Source: CAMLIZ01 sp966212505
GTDB taxonomy: Bacteria; Pseudomonadota; Gammaproteobacteria; Burkholderiales; Burkholderiaceae_C
DNA length: 64,000 bases
Direction: 5' to 3'
Assembly: GCA_966212505.1 (NCBI GenBank)
Contig: CBIHRS010000020.1
Location: 1-64,000 of the forward strand
Positions 7,460 to 16,346 of this stretch are shown piece by piece. Position 1 is the first letter of the stretch; each line of letters starts with the position of its first letter. The position numbers were made by a program, and so were the translations under genes. The notes under the pieces were generated by a model, which worked only from the letters and a program-made list of their open reading frames with translations, ran no database searches and was not told where the DNA came from.

Positions 7460-8698
7460 TCAGCGCTCGCGGAAGGCCTCGCGCGACTTGAGCATCGGCT
7501 GCAGCAGGAAGCTCAGCACCGTGCGCTCCTGCGTGTTGATCTCCACCGAGCCGGTCATGCCCGGCAGCACCGGCAGCGGCTCGCCATGGGCCTTGAGCGT
7601 GGAGCCCTCGGCGCGGATGAAGGCACGGTAGTAGCTCTGGTCGGCGCCGTTGCTCTTCTCGGTGTCGCCGAGTGCATCGGGGCTCAGGTATTCGACCTTG
7701 CCGGTGAGGCCGCCGTAGATGTTGTATTCGTAGGCCGAGAGCTTGATCACGGCCTGCTGGCCCACGCGAACGAAGCCCACGTCGGCCGGCTTGATGCGGG
7801 CCTCGATCAGGATGCGCGGGCCCAGCGGCACGATCTCCATGATCGGCGCGCCGCCGGCCACCACGCCGCCGACCGTCATCACGCGGATGTTCTTCACCAG
7901 CCCGCGCACCGGCGACTTCAGCACCGTGCGCTTCACAGCGTCTTCGCGGGCGATCTGCTGTTCATCGAGCTGCGCGAGCTCGCTCCTCACGCGCACGAGG
8001 TCGGTGCTGGCCTCCTGCCGGAAGCGGTTGATGCGCTCCTGGTTCTGCAGCCGCAGGTCGTTGACCTGGCGACGCAGCCGCATCACTTCCACATCCGACA
8101 GCAGGCCCTTGCTCGACATGGCCTCGGCCACGTTGAGCTCGCGCACCACCAGCTCGATGCTGCGCTGGTTGGCCGACACCGACTCGTCGAGCGAGCGGCG
8201 GCGCGCGTTGTAGGCCTCGGTCTCGGAGTCGACGATCGAGGGCACCGCCTGCACCTCGGCCGGGAAATGCAACGCGCTGCCATTGGCCTCGGCCGTGAGC
8301 CGCGCGAGCGAGGCCTTGAGCGCGAGCTTCTTGGCCTGGCCTTCGTTCTGCTGCGCCTCGAAGCGCGTGGGGTCCAGGTGCGCCAGTTCCTGGCCGGCTT
8401 CCACCGCCTGGCCTTCGCGCACCAGCAGCTCGCGCAGGATGCCGCCCTCGAGGCTGGCGATCACCTGCTCGCGCGCCTCGGGGATGATGCGCGCATCGGC
8501 CTTGGTGATCACGTCCACATGGGCCAGCGAGGCCCAGGCCAGCGCGGCCGCCAGCGCGGCCAGCATCAGGTAGAGCGCCCAGTGCACATGCGGCGTGGCC
8601 TCGACGACCTGCGCCGCATGCACGCTGCTCATGAAGGCTTCGTCGCCGGGCTGGAGCCGGCCTTCGGCCGCGCTGAGACGGGGGCGGCCGAACATCAT
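7460..8698 (-). CDS. HlyD-family periplasmic adaptor of type I secretion
   Basis: A 412-residue membrane-fusion protein linking the inner-membrane exporter to the outer-membrane channel. It has a short cytoplasmic N-terminus, one membrane segment at about residues 40-60 (ALYLMLAALAAALAWASLA), a biotinyl-lipoyl-like half around VIASLEGGILRELLVREGQ, a long coiled-coil region rich in Glu, Arg and Leu (about 115-270), the returning lipoyl half (SPVRGLVKNIRV) and a beta-barrel domain ending in the GMTGSVEI motif usual for this family. Its start overlaps the exporter gene's stop by 4 bases (ATGA), indicating translational coupling. Length and layout match LapC/PrtE-like adaptors. Confidence 0.92.
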   Translation of the reverse strand: MMFGRPRLSAAEGRLQPGDEAFMSSVHAAQVVEATPHVHWALYLMLAALAAALAWASLAHVDVITKADARIIPEAREQVIASLEGGILRELLVREGQAVEAGQELAHLDPTRFEAQQNEGQAKKLALKASLARLTAEANGSALHFPAEVQAVPSIVDSETEAYNARRRSLDESVSANQRSIELVVRELNVAEAMSSKGLLSDVEVMRLRRQVNDLRLQNQERINRFRQEASTDLVRVRSELAQLDEQQIAREDAVKRTVLKSPVRGLVKNIRVMTVGGVVAGGAPIMEIVPLGPRILIEARIKPADVGFVRVGQQAVIKLSAYEYNIYGGLTGKVEYLSPDALGDTEKSNGADQSYYRAFIRAEGSTLKAHGEPLPVLPGMTGSVEINTQERTVLSFLLQPMLKSREAFRER

Positions 8699-11046
8699 GC
8701 GGCCTGCAGGTGAAGGTCAGGCACCGGCGGCTGCTGGGGCGGCGGCGCTGCCGGCGGCTGTTGGGCCTGCGCGGGCGCCTGCGGCGCGGCCGGCGTGGCC
8801 GGCTTGCCGGCCAGCACGTTGAGCACCTGCTCCTTCGGGCCGTCGAGCGCGATCTTGCCGGCATCGACCACCACCACGCGGTTGACCAGCTCCAGCACCG
8901 CCGGGCGATGCGTCACCATGATCAGCGTGCAGTTGCCGGCCGCCTCGCGCAGCTGGCGCAGGAACATCACCTCGGACTGCGCATCCATCGAGCTCGTGGG
9001 CTCGTCCATCAGCAGGATCTGCGGCCGCGTGACCAGGCTGCGCGCCAGCGCCACCAGCTGCCGCTGGCCGCCCGAGAGCAGCCCGCCCATCTCGCCGACC
9101 GGCAGCTCCCAGCCCATCGGGTGCGAGGCGATCAGCCGATCGAGGCCCGTGAGCCGCGCCACCTCGGCCAGCTGCGAAGCATCGGCCGAGCTGCGCCCCA
9201 TCAGCACGTTCTCGCGCAGCGTGCCGTTGAACAACCGCGGCTCCTGCGACACGAAGCCCACGCGGGCCCGGAAATCCAATGGATCGATCTGGCGCAGGTC
9301 GATGCCGTCGACCTCGACCATGCCTTCGCTCGGCTGGTAGAGGCCCGCCAGCAGCCGCAGCACCGTGGACTTGCCGCTGCCGATGCGGCCCAGGATGGCC
9401 ACCCGTTCGCCGGGCTGGAAGCGCAGCGTCACGCCCTTGAGCACCTTGGGCGCCGGCGCCGCACCCGCCTGCGAGGGCTGCGGATAGGCGAAGCCCACCT
9501 CGTGCAGACCGATGCGGCCGGTGAGCTTCTTGAACGGCACGTAGCTGCGGCCCGGCTCGCGCTCGACCGGCAGCTCCATCAGCTTGTTGAGCATCTGCAT
9601 CGCGCTGCTGGCGCCCTGGTAGCGCGTGGCGAGGCCGACCACGCTGGACAGCGGCGCGATCGCACGGCCCGCGATCATCACCGCGCCGATCAGCGAGCCG
9701 GCGGTGATCACGTTGTCGTGGATCAGGTACACGCCCCACACCAGCATCACCAGCGTGATGAGCTGCTGCGCCACCATCGAGAGGTTGTTGGTCAGCGCCG
9801 ACATCGCGCGCGCCTTCAGCGCGGTCTCGGAGGCAGCGGCGGTGGCTTCTTCGTAGCGGGCCAGGAAGCGGCCCTGCGCACCGGCGGCCTTCACATCCTC
9901 CAGCCCCTCGACCGCTTCCACCAGCACGCCCTGCAGGTCGGCCTGATGATGCAGGTTGGCGCGCATCGAGCGGCGCAGCGAACCCTGGATCACCACCGCG
10001 AGCCCCAGCAGCACCGGGATCGACACCACCAGCACCCAGCCCAGCGGCCCGCCGATGATGAAGGCCATGGCGACGAACAGCACGATGAACGGCAGGTCGC
10101 TCAGCGCCGACAGCGTGGCCGAGGTGAAGAAATCGCGCACCACCTCGATCTGCGCCAGATGATGCGCATGCATGCCCGCCGATTCCGGCCGGTGCTCCAT
10201 GCGCACACCCAGCGTCTGCCGGAACAGCAGCGAGCCGATGATGAGATCGGTCTTCTTGCCGGCCATGTCGATCAGGTGGCTGCGCAGCTGGCGCGCCAGC
10301 AGGTCGAAGGCCACGGCCATGAAGCCGCCGATGGCCAGCGTCCACAGCGTGACGAAGGCCTGGCGCGGGATCACCTTGTCGAACACCACCGAGCTGACCA
10401 TGCTGATGCCCAGCATCAGCACATTGCTCAGCAGCGCGGCCAGCATCGCCGACCGGTAGTACGGAAAGAAGCGGCGCAGCGTGCCCCACAGCCAGTGCTT
10501 GGCGGGGTCGCGCAGCACCTCGGCCTGCGTGCCGCCGCCACCGCCCCGTGCGGGCGCGGCCGCCTGCGCCTGCGGCGTGGCCACCAGCGCGAAGCCGGTG
10601 TACACCGAGGCCAGTTCCTGCTCCTGCGCCACGCAGGTGTGGAACTCGGGGCCGGGCATCACCACGTCGTAGTGCGCGGGGCCGCCGTTGGCCGGCACAT
10701 GCCGCGCGGTGACGATGCAGGCATCGGCTCCCTTCAGCAGCAGCACCGCCGGCAGCAGCAGCGCCGGCAGCTCGGGCACCGGCCGCCGGATCAGCCCGGC
10801 GTTGTAGCCCGCCTCGCGCATCAGCTTCACCGCCTGGTCGGGGCCCACCGGCCCCTCGAGCGGCATGCCGTTGAGCATCGACTCGGCCGAACGCTCGCGC
10901 CCATGGTGCCGCGACAGCCACACCAGCGCATGCAGCAGCGCATCGTCGGCCAGCGATCCCGCAGGCGCACCCGCGCCCCGCGGCTGATGCACAGCCGCAA
11001 AGCTCGGGTCGTCGTTGAGATACGGTTCCTGACGTTCCGCCACCAT
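8695..11046 (-). CDS. Type I secretion ABC exporter (LapB/HlyB-like)
   Basis: A 783-residue exporter with permease and ATPase fused. Residues about 30-160 are a C39-peptidase-like domain; the catalytic Cys is missing (ADDALLHALVWLS where peptidases have a Cys), as in HlyB and LapB, which bind unfolded RTX-type cargo rather than cutting a leader. Six membrane helices follow. The ATPase has Walker A GRIGSGKST near 550, signature LSGGQRQ near 660, Walker B ILLMDEPTSSMD near 680 and an H-loop THRP. The C-terminus is a Pro/Gln/Ala-rich tail. The ATG at 11046 is chosen because the longer frame (11295) would run into the divergent antitoxin gene; its ribosome site is weak. It heads the secretion locus. 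Confidence 0.9.
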   Translation of the reverse strand: MVAERQEPYLNDDPSFAAVHQPRGAGAPAGSLADDALLHALVWLSRHHGRERSAESMLNGMPLEGPVGPDQAVKLMREAGYNAGLIRRPVPELPALLLPAVLLLKGADACIVTARHVPANGGPAHYDVVMPGPEFHTCVAQEQELASVYTGFALVATPQAQAAAPARGGGGGTQAEVLRDPAKHWLWGTLRRFFPYYRSAMLAALLSNVLMLGISMVSSVVFDKVIPRQAFVTLWTLAIGGFMAVAFDLLARQLRSHLIDMAGKKTDLIIGSLLFRQTLGVRMEHRPESAGMHAHHLAQIEVVRDFFTSATLSALSDLPFIVLFVAMAFIIGGPLGWVLVVSIPVLLGLAVVIQGSLRRSMRANLHHQADLQGVLVEAVEGLEDVKAAGAQGRFLARYEEATAAASETALKARAMSALTNNLSMVAQQLITLVMLVWGVYLIHDNVITAGSLIGAVMIAGRAIAPLSSVVGLATRYQGASSAMQMLNKLMELPVEREPGRSYVPFKKLTGRIGLHEVGFAYPQPSQAGAAPAPKVLKGVTLRFQPGERVAILGRIGSGKSTVLRLLAGLYQPSEGMVEVDGIDLRQIDPLDFRARVGFVSQEPRLFNGTLRENVLMGRSSADASQLAEVARLTGLDRLIASHPMGWELPVGEMGGLLSGGQRQLVALARSLVTRPQILLMDEPTSSMDAQSEVMFLRQLREAAGNCTLIMVTHRPAVLELVNRVVVVDAGKIALDGPKEQVLNVLAGKPATPAAPQAPAQAQQPPAAPPPQQPPVPDLHLQAA

Positions 11047-11198
11047 GGCCTCGTTCTGGGGCTCCCGCGCAGACAGGGAGACGGCACGATGGTAGGAGCG
11101 GCGAGGTGGAAGCAGCGGGGGGATTAGCGGGGGAAAGGCGGTCAGTTCGGGGGTTGATGACGGCTCTTCTTTAGCGCTCGGCGGCGGGGTTGTGTGAA

Positions 11199-11225
11199 TT
11201 ACTGCCGGGTTTGGAGCGGCAGTAA
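11199..11225. promoter_or_regulatory. Palindrome upstream of the toxin-antitoxin genes, likely operator
   Basis: Perfect 9-base arms TTACTGCCG and CGGCAGTAA flank a 9-base spacer, 29 bases before the antitoxin start. Toxin-antitoxin operons are usually autoregulated through such a site. It also lies in the upstream region of the divergent exporter gene, so binding here could affect both. Confidence 0.5.
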
Positions 11226-11254
11226 GATCTGCGGCAACCCACCCGGAGATCCAC

Positions 11255-11482
11255 ATGTCATCGCAGTTCACGACACTCGAAGCAGAAGCCCTCAAGCTGC
11301 CTCCGGAAGAACGTGTGCTACTGGCCGATCACCTTCTGGCCAGCCTGGGCGGCACGCCCGACGGCGTTGAAGCAGCCTGGGCTGTGGAGATCGAGCGCCG
11401 CCTGGCGGAAGTGGAGGCAGGACAGGTCGAACTGGTGCCGCTGCAGCAGGCGCTGCAACGCGCCAGACAAGCGCTGTCGTGA
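11255..11482 (+). CDS. Antitoxin, putative addiction module component family
   Basis: A 75-residue, mostly helical acidic protein (LPPEERVLLADHLLASL, then AAWAVEIERRLAEVEAG) that matches the short 'addiction module component' antitoxins (TIGR02574 type) usually paired with ParE/RelE toxins. GGAG lies 6 bases before the ATG. Its stop overlaps the toxin start by 4 bases. Expected role: bind and neutralise the toxin and, with it, repress the operon, probably at the palindrome at 11199-11225. Confidence 0.82.
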   Translation: MSSQFTTLEAEALKLPPEERVLLADHLLASLGGTPDGVEAAWAVEIERRLAEVEAGQVELVPLQQALQRARQALS

Positions 11483-11772
11483 AGCTTTCGCTGACGCCAG
11501 CAGCGGAACAGGATCTCGTTCAGGGTGCGCTGTTCTATACCCGCGCGGCCACGGCAAAACTTGGCCAAGCCTTCATTTCCGAGTTTGAACGTTCAGCGGG
11601 CTTGCTGATCGAGCAACCGGGATTGGGAGCAATCTGGCGCGGCACCATCCGCCGTCTCCCGTTGCGCCGGTTTCCCTACAGCATCGTCTACGACCTCAAG
11701 CCCGCTGAAATCCGCGTTCTGGCCATCGCTCATCAGCGCCGCAAGCCGGGCTTCTGGCAAGGCCGCACCTAG
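11479..11772 (+). CDS. ParE/RelE-superfamily toxin
   Basis: A 97-residue basic protein starting at GTG within the antitoxin's stop (GTGA). It has the family order: LTPAAEQDLVQGALFY at the N-terminus, a middle with FISEFERSAGLL and PGLG, and the C-terminal strands RRFPYSIVYDL and IRVLAIAHQRRKPGFW. The RR-P-GFW ending is typical of this class. Members either block gyrase (ParE) or cut mRNA on the ribosome (RelE); the sequence alone does not decide, though pairing with this antitoxin family leans to ParE-like. Confidence 0.85.
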   Translation: MKLSLTPAAEQDLVQGALFYTRAATAKLGQAFISEFERSAGLLIEQPGLGAIWRGTIRRLPLRRFPYSIVYDLKPAEIRVLAIAHQRRKPGFWQGRT

Positions 11773-11838
11773 CCCCGCCGTGCACAAGGCGTAGCGCTTG
11801 CTACCCAGAAGTCATTGCGACTTCTGAAAGGACAAGGC

Positions 11839-12960
11839 GTGCAGGCAGAAAGCATCACCGGTTGGCTGCAAGCCACTACCCTCGGTGGCATCACGATTGC
11901 CAACTGGGCGGTGGGGGCCGCGGCGGCGGCGAGCACCTACATCCTCCTCAGGCTGGCTCTGGCGTTCGCGTTCAATCGACTGAACAGGTTCGCCACCCGC
12001 AGCCCGACTCAGATGGACGACGGGCTGGTCGAGGTGCTGTCGGGCACCAGCCAATGGCTGATCGCGCTGTTCGCGCTGCTGGTGGGCGCCGGCGTGCTCG
12101 ACCTGTCCGACCGCTGGGCCAACCGCGTCAGCCAGCTCTGGTTCGTGGCGCTGGCGTTACAGGCGGCCCTCTGGGGCACGCGGGCGATCGCGATCCTGAT
12201 GCGGCGCTACATCGCGCGCCATCAGCTGTCGGATACCGGCCACCTCGGCGCCACCGCCACGCTGATGTCGTGGGGGCTGCGCACGGCGCTGTGGACCGTC
12301 GTGCTGCTGGCCATCTTGTCGAACCTGGGCGTCAACGTCAGCGCGCTGGTGGCAAGCCTGGGCGTGGGCGGCGTCGCGGTGGCACTGGCGGTGCAGAACA
12401 TCCTCGGCGATTTGTTCGCCTCGCTGTCGATCGCGATCGACAAGCCTTTCGAGGTGGGCGATTTCGTCTCGGTGGGCAGCTCGTCCGGCACGATCGAGCA
12501 TGTGGGCCTGAAGAGCACCCGCATCCGCAGCCTGGGCGGCGAGCAGATCGTGATGTCGAACACCGACCTGCTGAAGCAGACGATCAGCAACTACAAGCTG
12601 CTGCAGGAGCGACGCGTGGTGTTCAACTTCGGCGTGACCTACGACACCAGCACGCAGCAGGCCCGGATGATCCCCGGCGCGGTGGAGCGCATCGTCAAGG
12701 CCAGCAGCCACCTGCGCTTCGACCGCGCCCACCTCACCCGCTTCGGCGAGAGCTCGCTCGACTACGAGGTGGTGTACTACGTGCTGTCGTCGGACTACCG
12801 GCTCTACATGGACGAACAGCAGCGCATCAACCTCGAGCTGATGCAGGCGCTGGACAAGATGGACGTGAGCTTCGCGTTCCCGACGCGGACGATCGTGCTG
12901 GCGCAGGAGGGCGCGCCGCAGCCGCTGCAGGCCTTTGGCGCGTCGCAGGCGAGGCATTGA
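11839..12960 (+). CDS. MscS-family mechanosensitive ion channel
   Basis: A 373-residue small-conductance channel that would release solutes on hypo-osmotic shock or act as a regulated pore. The GTG at 11839 is preferred to the TTG at 11815 because AAAGGA lies 6 bases before it. About four membrane helices precede the pore-lining helix, seen as the Gly/Ala-rich run LVASLGVGGVAVALAVQNIL, followed by the beta domain (FEVGDFVSVGSSSGTIEHVGLKSTRIR) and the cytoplasmic alpha/beta cap. The extra N-terminal helices make it longer than E. coli MscS, like YbdG/YnaI-type homologues. Confidence 0.92.
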   Translation: MQAESITGWLQATTLGGITIANWAVGAAAAASTYILLRLALAFAFNRLNRFATRSPTQMDDGLVEVLSGTSQWLIALFALLVGAGVLDLSDRWANRVSQLWFVALALQAALWGTRAIAILMRRYIARHQLSDTGHLGATATLMSWGLRTALWTVVLLAILSNLGVNVSALVASLGVGGVAVALAVQNILGDLFASLSIAIDKPFEVGDFVSVGSSSGTIEHVGLKSTRIRSLGGEQIVMSNTDLLKQTISNYKLLQERRVVFNFGVTYDTSTQQARMIPGAVERIVKASSHLRFDRAHLTRFGESSLDYEVVYYVLSSDYRLYMDEQQRINLELMQALDKMDVSFAFPTRTIVLAQEGAPQPLQAFGASQARH

Positions 12961-12987
12961 GCGCCGGGCAGGCGCTCGGCCATTAAT

Positions 12988-14925
12988 TCAGCCGGCGAGC
13001 AGGTGCTCCGGCGGCAGCCCGTCGTCGTGCCGCGCCATCATCCGCAGGTACAGCGCCTCGATGTCGCGCGTGAAGCGCAGGCTGTCGAACAGCACGCAGC
13101 TGTCGCGCTGGGCCACCAGCTTCTCCCGCAGTGCAGCGCGCGCGGGGGCATCCTGCGCCAGCGCCACGATGCGTTCCTCGTAGTCGGCCGCGCTGTCGCA
13201 CACCAGCTCGCCCAGGCCCGCGGCGTGGCACAGGCTGGCCGCCACGCGCGAGGCGAAGGTCTCGCCCATGAAGGTGACCACCGGCACGCCGGCCCACAGC
13301 GCATCGCTGGCGGTGGTGTGGGCGTTGCAGGGCCAGGTGTCGATGAAGAGGTCGGCCTGCTGCAGCCGCGCGATGTGCAGCGCCGGCAGCCGGCGCGGCG
13401 CGAAGATGATGCGCTGGGGGTCGATGCCGCGCTGCAGTGCGGCGGCTTCGATGTTCTTGCGCACCTGGTTGTTCCATTCCAGCAGCCACAACACGGCGTG
13501 GGGCAGGCGGTGCAGGATGCGGCACCAGGTGTCGAACACCTCGGCCGACACCTTGAACGGCTGGTTGAAGCCGCACAGCACGAGCGCATCTTCGGGCAGG
13601 CCGCATTCGGCGCGGCTGGGCATCGCGGGCCGGGCGCGCTGACGGTCGTTGGGCTGGTAGCACACCGGCATCTGCGCCAGCTTCTCGGTGAAGTGGCCGG
13701 CATGGTCCAGCGGCGTCACCACCGGGTCGCCGATGAAGTAGTCGATGTAGTCGGCCCCGGTGGTGCCCGGAAAGCCGAGGAAGCTGGCCGACACGCGCGC
13801 CGGCTTCCACGCAAAGAGCTGCAGCCGGTTTTCCTTGGTGTGGCCCTTCAGGTCGATCAGAAGGTCGATGCCGTCGGCGCGGATGCGCTGGGCGATGTCG
13901 GTGTCGGCCATCATGCGCACGTCGACGAAATGCTCGGTGGCCTGCTCGATGCGCTGGCGCATCGCGGTGCCGTCGCTCTTGCCGTGCGAATACAGCGTGA
14001 CCTCGAAGCGCTCGCGGTCGTGCTGCTCCAGCATCTCGGCCATCAGGATGCAGGTGGCGTGCTGGTGGAAATCGGCCGACACGTAGCCGATGCGCAGGCG
14101 GCGGCCGCGCTCCTCGGCGCTGCGCGGCGGCAGCGCGGGCAGCGGCTTGACGCCCAGCGCCAGCTGGCGCGCGGCGCTGCGGGCGGCACGCAGCTGGTCG
14201 TGCGGCGAATCGAGCAGCGTCACGTGGGCGAACGGCGTGGTGCGCACCGCGGCATCGGCGGGCAGCGCATGCAACGCCTTCAGCAGACCGGCCAGTTGTT
14301 CATCGGCCGAGGCCCAGCGGCAGACTTCGCGCTCGAAGTAGCTCAGCAGCCCGCGCACGCCCACTTCATGTTCGCCGATGCCCAGCGCCAGCGCGGTCTG
14401 GAAGCATTCGGAGGCTTCCTCCTTCATGCCCAGCTCGTTGAAGCACACGCCCAGTTGATAGTGGGTGGGAGCCCAGTCGATGCGCAGCGCCAGCGCCTCG
14501 AAATACACGGCGATGGCTTCCTTGGGATGGCCGCTGAACTGCAGCGCGCGGCCCAGTGTGTCGTAATAGTCGTGCTCGCGCGGCACGTCGGCCGGCAGCA
14601 TCTGCAGCACCTGCACCACCTCGGCATAGCGCTTCTGCTCGTTGAGGCAGTGCGCCCACAGCGCGCAGGCCAGCGGGTTGCGCAGGTCGAGCCGGTAGGC
14701 GCGTTCGGCTTCGCGGGTGGCGGCCGCCCAGTCGCCCTGGCGCATATAGGTGCGTGCGAGGTTGAGCGCATACACGGTGTCGCCCGGCGCGAGCTTCACC
14801 GCGTTGGCGAAGGCCTGCTGCGCGAGCGCCCACTGTTCCTTCTTGGCATGGTCCTGCCCGATCTGCCACTGGCGGCGGGCGCGTTCGGCGGCCGGGTTGG
14901 GGCGCTGCTGAGCAGAGGGATGCAT
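12988..14925 (-). CDS. TPR-containing O-GlcNAc-transferase-like glycosyltransferase, probable flagellin glycosylation enzyme
   Basis: A 645-residue protein of the SPINDLY/O-GlcNAc transferase type (glycosyltransferase family 41). Residues about 18-190 are tetratricopeptide repeats (AQQAFANAVKLAPGD, EAIAVYFEALALRIDW, EASECFQTALALG). The catalytic part begins at RLRIGYVSADFHQHA, with the conserved His, and continues through LLIDLKGHTKENR, FLGFPGTTGADYIDYFIGD, FNQPFKV, RIIFAPR and the donor-site region DTWPCNAHTTASDALWAGVPVVT. The ATG at 14925 is used; an earlier in-frame TTG at 14931 is less likely. It is divergent from two flagellin genes, and in other betaproteobacteria such enzymes glycosylate flagellin; that role is inference here. 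Confidence 0.87.
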   Translation of the reverse strand: MHPSAQQRPNPAAERARRQWQIGQDHAKKEQWALAQQAFANAVKLAPGDTVYALNLARTYMRQGDWAAATREAERAYRLDLRNPLACALWAHCLNEQKRYAEVVQVLQMLPADVPREHDYYDTLGRALQFSGHPKEAIAVYFEALALRIDWAPTHYQLGVCFNELGMKEEASECFQTALALGIGEHEVGVRGLLSYFEREVCRWASADEQLAGLLKALHALPADAAVRTTPFAHVTLLDSPHDQLRAARSAARQLALGVKPLPALPPRSAEERGRRLRIGYVSADFHQHATCILMAEMLEQHDRERFEVTLYSHGKSDGTAMRQRIEQATEHFVDVRMMADTDIAQRIRADGIDLLIDLKGHTKENRLQLFAWKPARVSASFLGFPGTTGADYIDYFIGDPVVTPLDHAGHFTEKLAQMPVCYQPNDRQRARPAMPSRAECGLPEDALVLCGFNQPFKVSAEVFDTWCRILHRLPHAVLWLLEWNNQVRKNIEAAALQRGIDPQRIIFAPRRLPALHIARLQQADLFIDTWPCNAHTTASDALWAGVPVVTFMGETFASRVAASLCHAAGLGELVCDSAADYEERIVALAQDAPARAALREKLVAQRDSCVLFDSLRFTRDIEALYLRMMARHDDGLPPEHLLAG

Positions 14926-14969
14926 GGGCAAAGACCGGGTTGTGGAAGGGGCGAACCGAGTCTAGGCAC

Positions 14970-14996
14970 TCAAGCCCGGCGCGCGAGCGCCGATAT
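14970..14996 (+). promoter_or_regulatory. Sigma-28 (FliA) promoter candidate, distal, upstream of first flagellin
   Basis: TCAAGCCC, 11 bases, GCCGATAT: the -10 differs from GCCGATAA by one base and the spacing equals that of the fliS promoter. It is 315 bases before the flagellin ATG, which would give a long leader. Confidence 0.5.
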
Positions 14997-15068
14997 GAGG
15001 CGGTTTGAAGGTGCTTTTCCGGTTTTAGTTCTGCCCGCCGACGTGATGCGTCAACTTGCAAAAAGCGC

Positions 15069-15096
15069 TCAAGTTCCGTGCAGACAGACTCGATAA
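15069..15096 (+). promoter_or_regulatory. Sigma-28 (FliA) promoter candidate, proximal, upstream of first flagellin
   Basis: TCAAGTTC, 12 bases, CTCGATAA. The -35 is the same octamer found before fliD and fliS; the -10 has two mismatches to GCCGATAA. It is 215 bases before the start codon. Confidence 0.5.
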
Positions 15097-15310
15097 CGCA
15101 CCCAACGGGGCTTGACAAATCAGGCAACGTGGTCCGGTTAGACGGGTCCGAGCGGCAAATGGCAAATGCGGCGACAGATCTGGCTAGCGTCGGGCGGCGC
15201 CAGAACCTTTCGTTGGGAACTGGCTAGGCAAAGGCGGCTGTGGCCAAGGTCGCACTGCCCGAGTTGACGCCGGCGTTGTGCCGGGTTTGCTGAAACTATA
15301 GGAGTTCATC

Positions 15311-16156
15311 ATGTCTGCCACCATCAACACCAACGTTGTATCGCTGAATGCACAACGCAACCTGAGTGCATCCCAGGCTTCCCTCTCGATGTCGATGCAG
15401 CGCCTGTCTTCGGGCCTGCGTGTCAACAGTGCCAAGGACGACGCCGCCGGCCTGGCCATCGCCGAACGCATGAACGCGCAAGTCCGCGGCATGAACGTGG
15501 CGGTGCGCAATGCCAACGACGGCATCTCGATGGCGCAGACCGCCGAAGGCGCGCTGTCGAAGGTGAGCGATTCGCTGCAGCGCATGCGTGAGCTGGCCGT
15601 CCAGGCCCGCAACTCGACGAACAGCAACAGCGACAAGGATTCCCTGAACAAGGAATTCGCGCAGCTGCAGTCGGAAATCAACCGCGTGATCGGCGGCACC
15701 ACGTTCAACGGCAAGGCCATCATCGGTGCCGACGGCACGGCGATGGACTTCCAGATCGGCGCCAACACCACGACCAACGACACGGTCACGGTGACCACGT
15801 CGAACCTGAACAGCGACACCAACATCGCCGCCATCACGGCGAGCACGGCGGTGATCGACAGCTCGGCCGACGCCACCGCGATCGCCTCGGTGATCTCGAG
15901 CATCGACGCCACGCTCGACACGGTGAACAACCAGCGCGCCACCTTCGGTGCCACGCAGTCGCGCTTCGAGTCGATCATCTCCAGCCTGCAGCAGGGCGTG
16001 GAGAACCAGTCGGCCGCCCGCGGCCGCATCATGGACGCCGACTTCGCCTCGGAAACCGCCAACCTCTCTCGTGCTCAGATCCTGCAGCAGGCCGGCACGG
16101 CAATGGTGGCGCAAGCCAACCAATTGCCGCAGCAGGTTCTGCAGTTGCTTCGATGA
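15311..16156 (+). CDS. fliC: Flagellin 1
   Basis: A 281-residue flagellin, the filament subunit exported by the flagellar type III system. The N-terminal D0/D1 region is canonical (INTNVVSLNAQRNL, LSSGLRVNSAKDDAAG, LAIAERMNAQVRGMNVAVRNANDG), as is the C-terminal D0 (AETANLSRAQILQQAG-like, AMVAQANQLPQQVLQLL). The variable middle is short and Thr/Ser/Ala-rich, so outer domains D2/D3 are small or absent; those Ser/Thr residues are possible glycosylation targets of the enzyme encoded upstream. GGAG precedes the ATG. A very strong terminator follows, then a second flagellin gene. Confidence 0.97.
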   Translation: MSATINTNVVSLNAQRNLSASQASLSMSMQRLSSGLRVNSAKDDAAGLAIAERMNAQVRGMNVAVRNANDGISMAQTAEGALSKVSDSLQRMRELAVQARNSTNSNSDKDSLNKEFAQLQSEINRVIGGTTFNGKAIIGADGTAMDFQIGANTTTNDTVTVTTSNLNSDTNIAAITASTAVIDSSADATAIASVISSIDATLDTVNNQRATFGATQSRFESIISSLQQGVENQSAARGRIMDADFASETANLSRAQILQQAGTAMVAQANQLPQQVLQLLR

Positions 16157-16249
16157 CAGCGGCGCCCCGCTGACGTCGATACCGTCCGGGGCGCCGGGGC
16201 ACGAAGCCGAACAAGGCCTCCCAGCCCCTCCCCGTCCTCCGTGACGAAG

Positions 16250-16289
16250 CACCGGCGCCACGCCTCACCGCGTGGCGCCGGTGTTTTTT
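16250..16289 (+). terminator. Strong rho-independent terminator after flagellin 1
   Basis: Perfect 14-base arms CACCGGCGCCACGC and GCGTGGCGCCGGTG with a 6-base loop are followed by six T residues. One G-T and two A-T pairs extend the stem. Confidence 0.92.
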
Positions 16290-16346
16290 CTGGCTTGGTT
16301 TTTTGCCGCATTTCGAGCTTTTGGCCCGCACCCACCCTCCCCACAA

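Larger units (their letters stand above)
14926..15310. other. 385-base divergent intergenic region between the glycosyltransferase and first flagellin
   Basis: It holds two sigma-28-like promoters directed at the flagellin gene, annotated separately. The remaining 215 bases between the nearer one and the flagellin start show no open frame, clear hairpin or terminator, apart from a ribosome site GGAG 6 bases before the flagellin ATG. Confidence 0.5.

Noticed and set aside
8710..11127. 805-codon plus-strand frame opposite the ABC exporter
   Set aside because: Antisense shadow with His/Arg/Gln-rich composition; the exporter on the other strand has all ABC motifs.
13003..15096. 697-codon plus-strand frame opposite the O-GlcNAc-transferase-like gene
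   Set aside because: Antisense shadow; no recognisable motifs and runs across the divergent promoter region.
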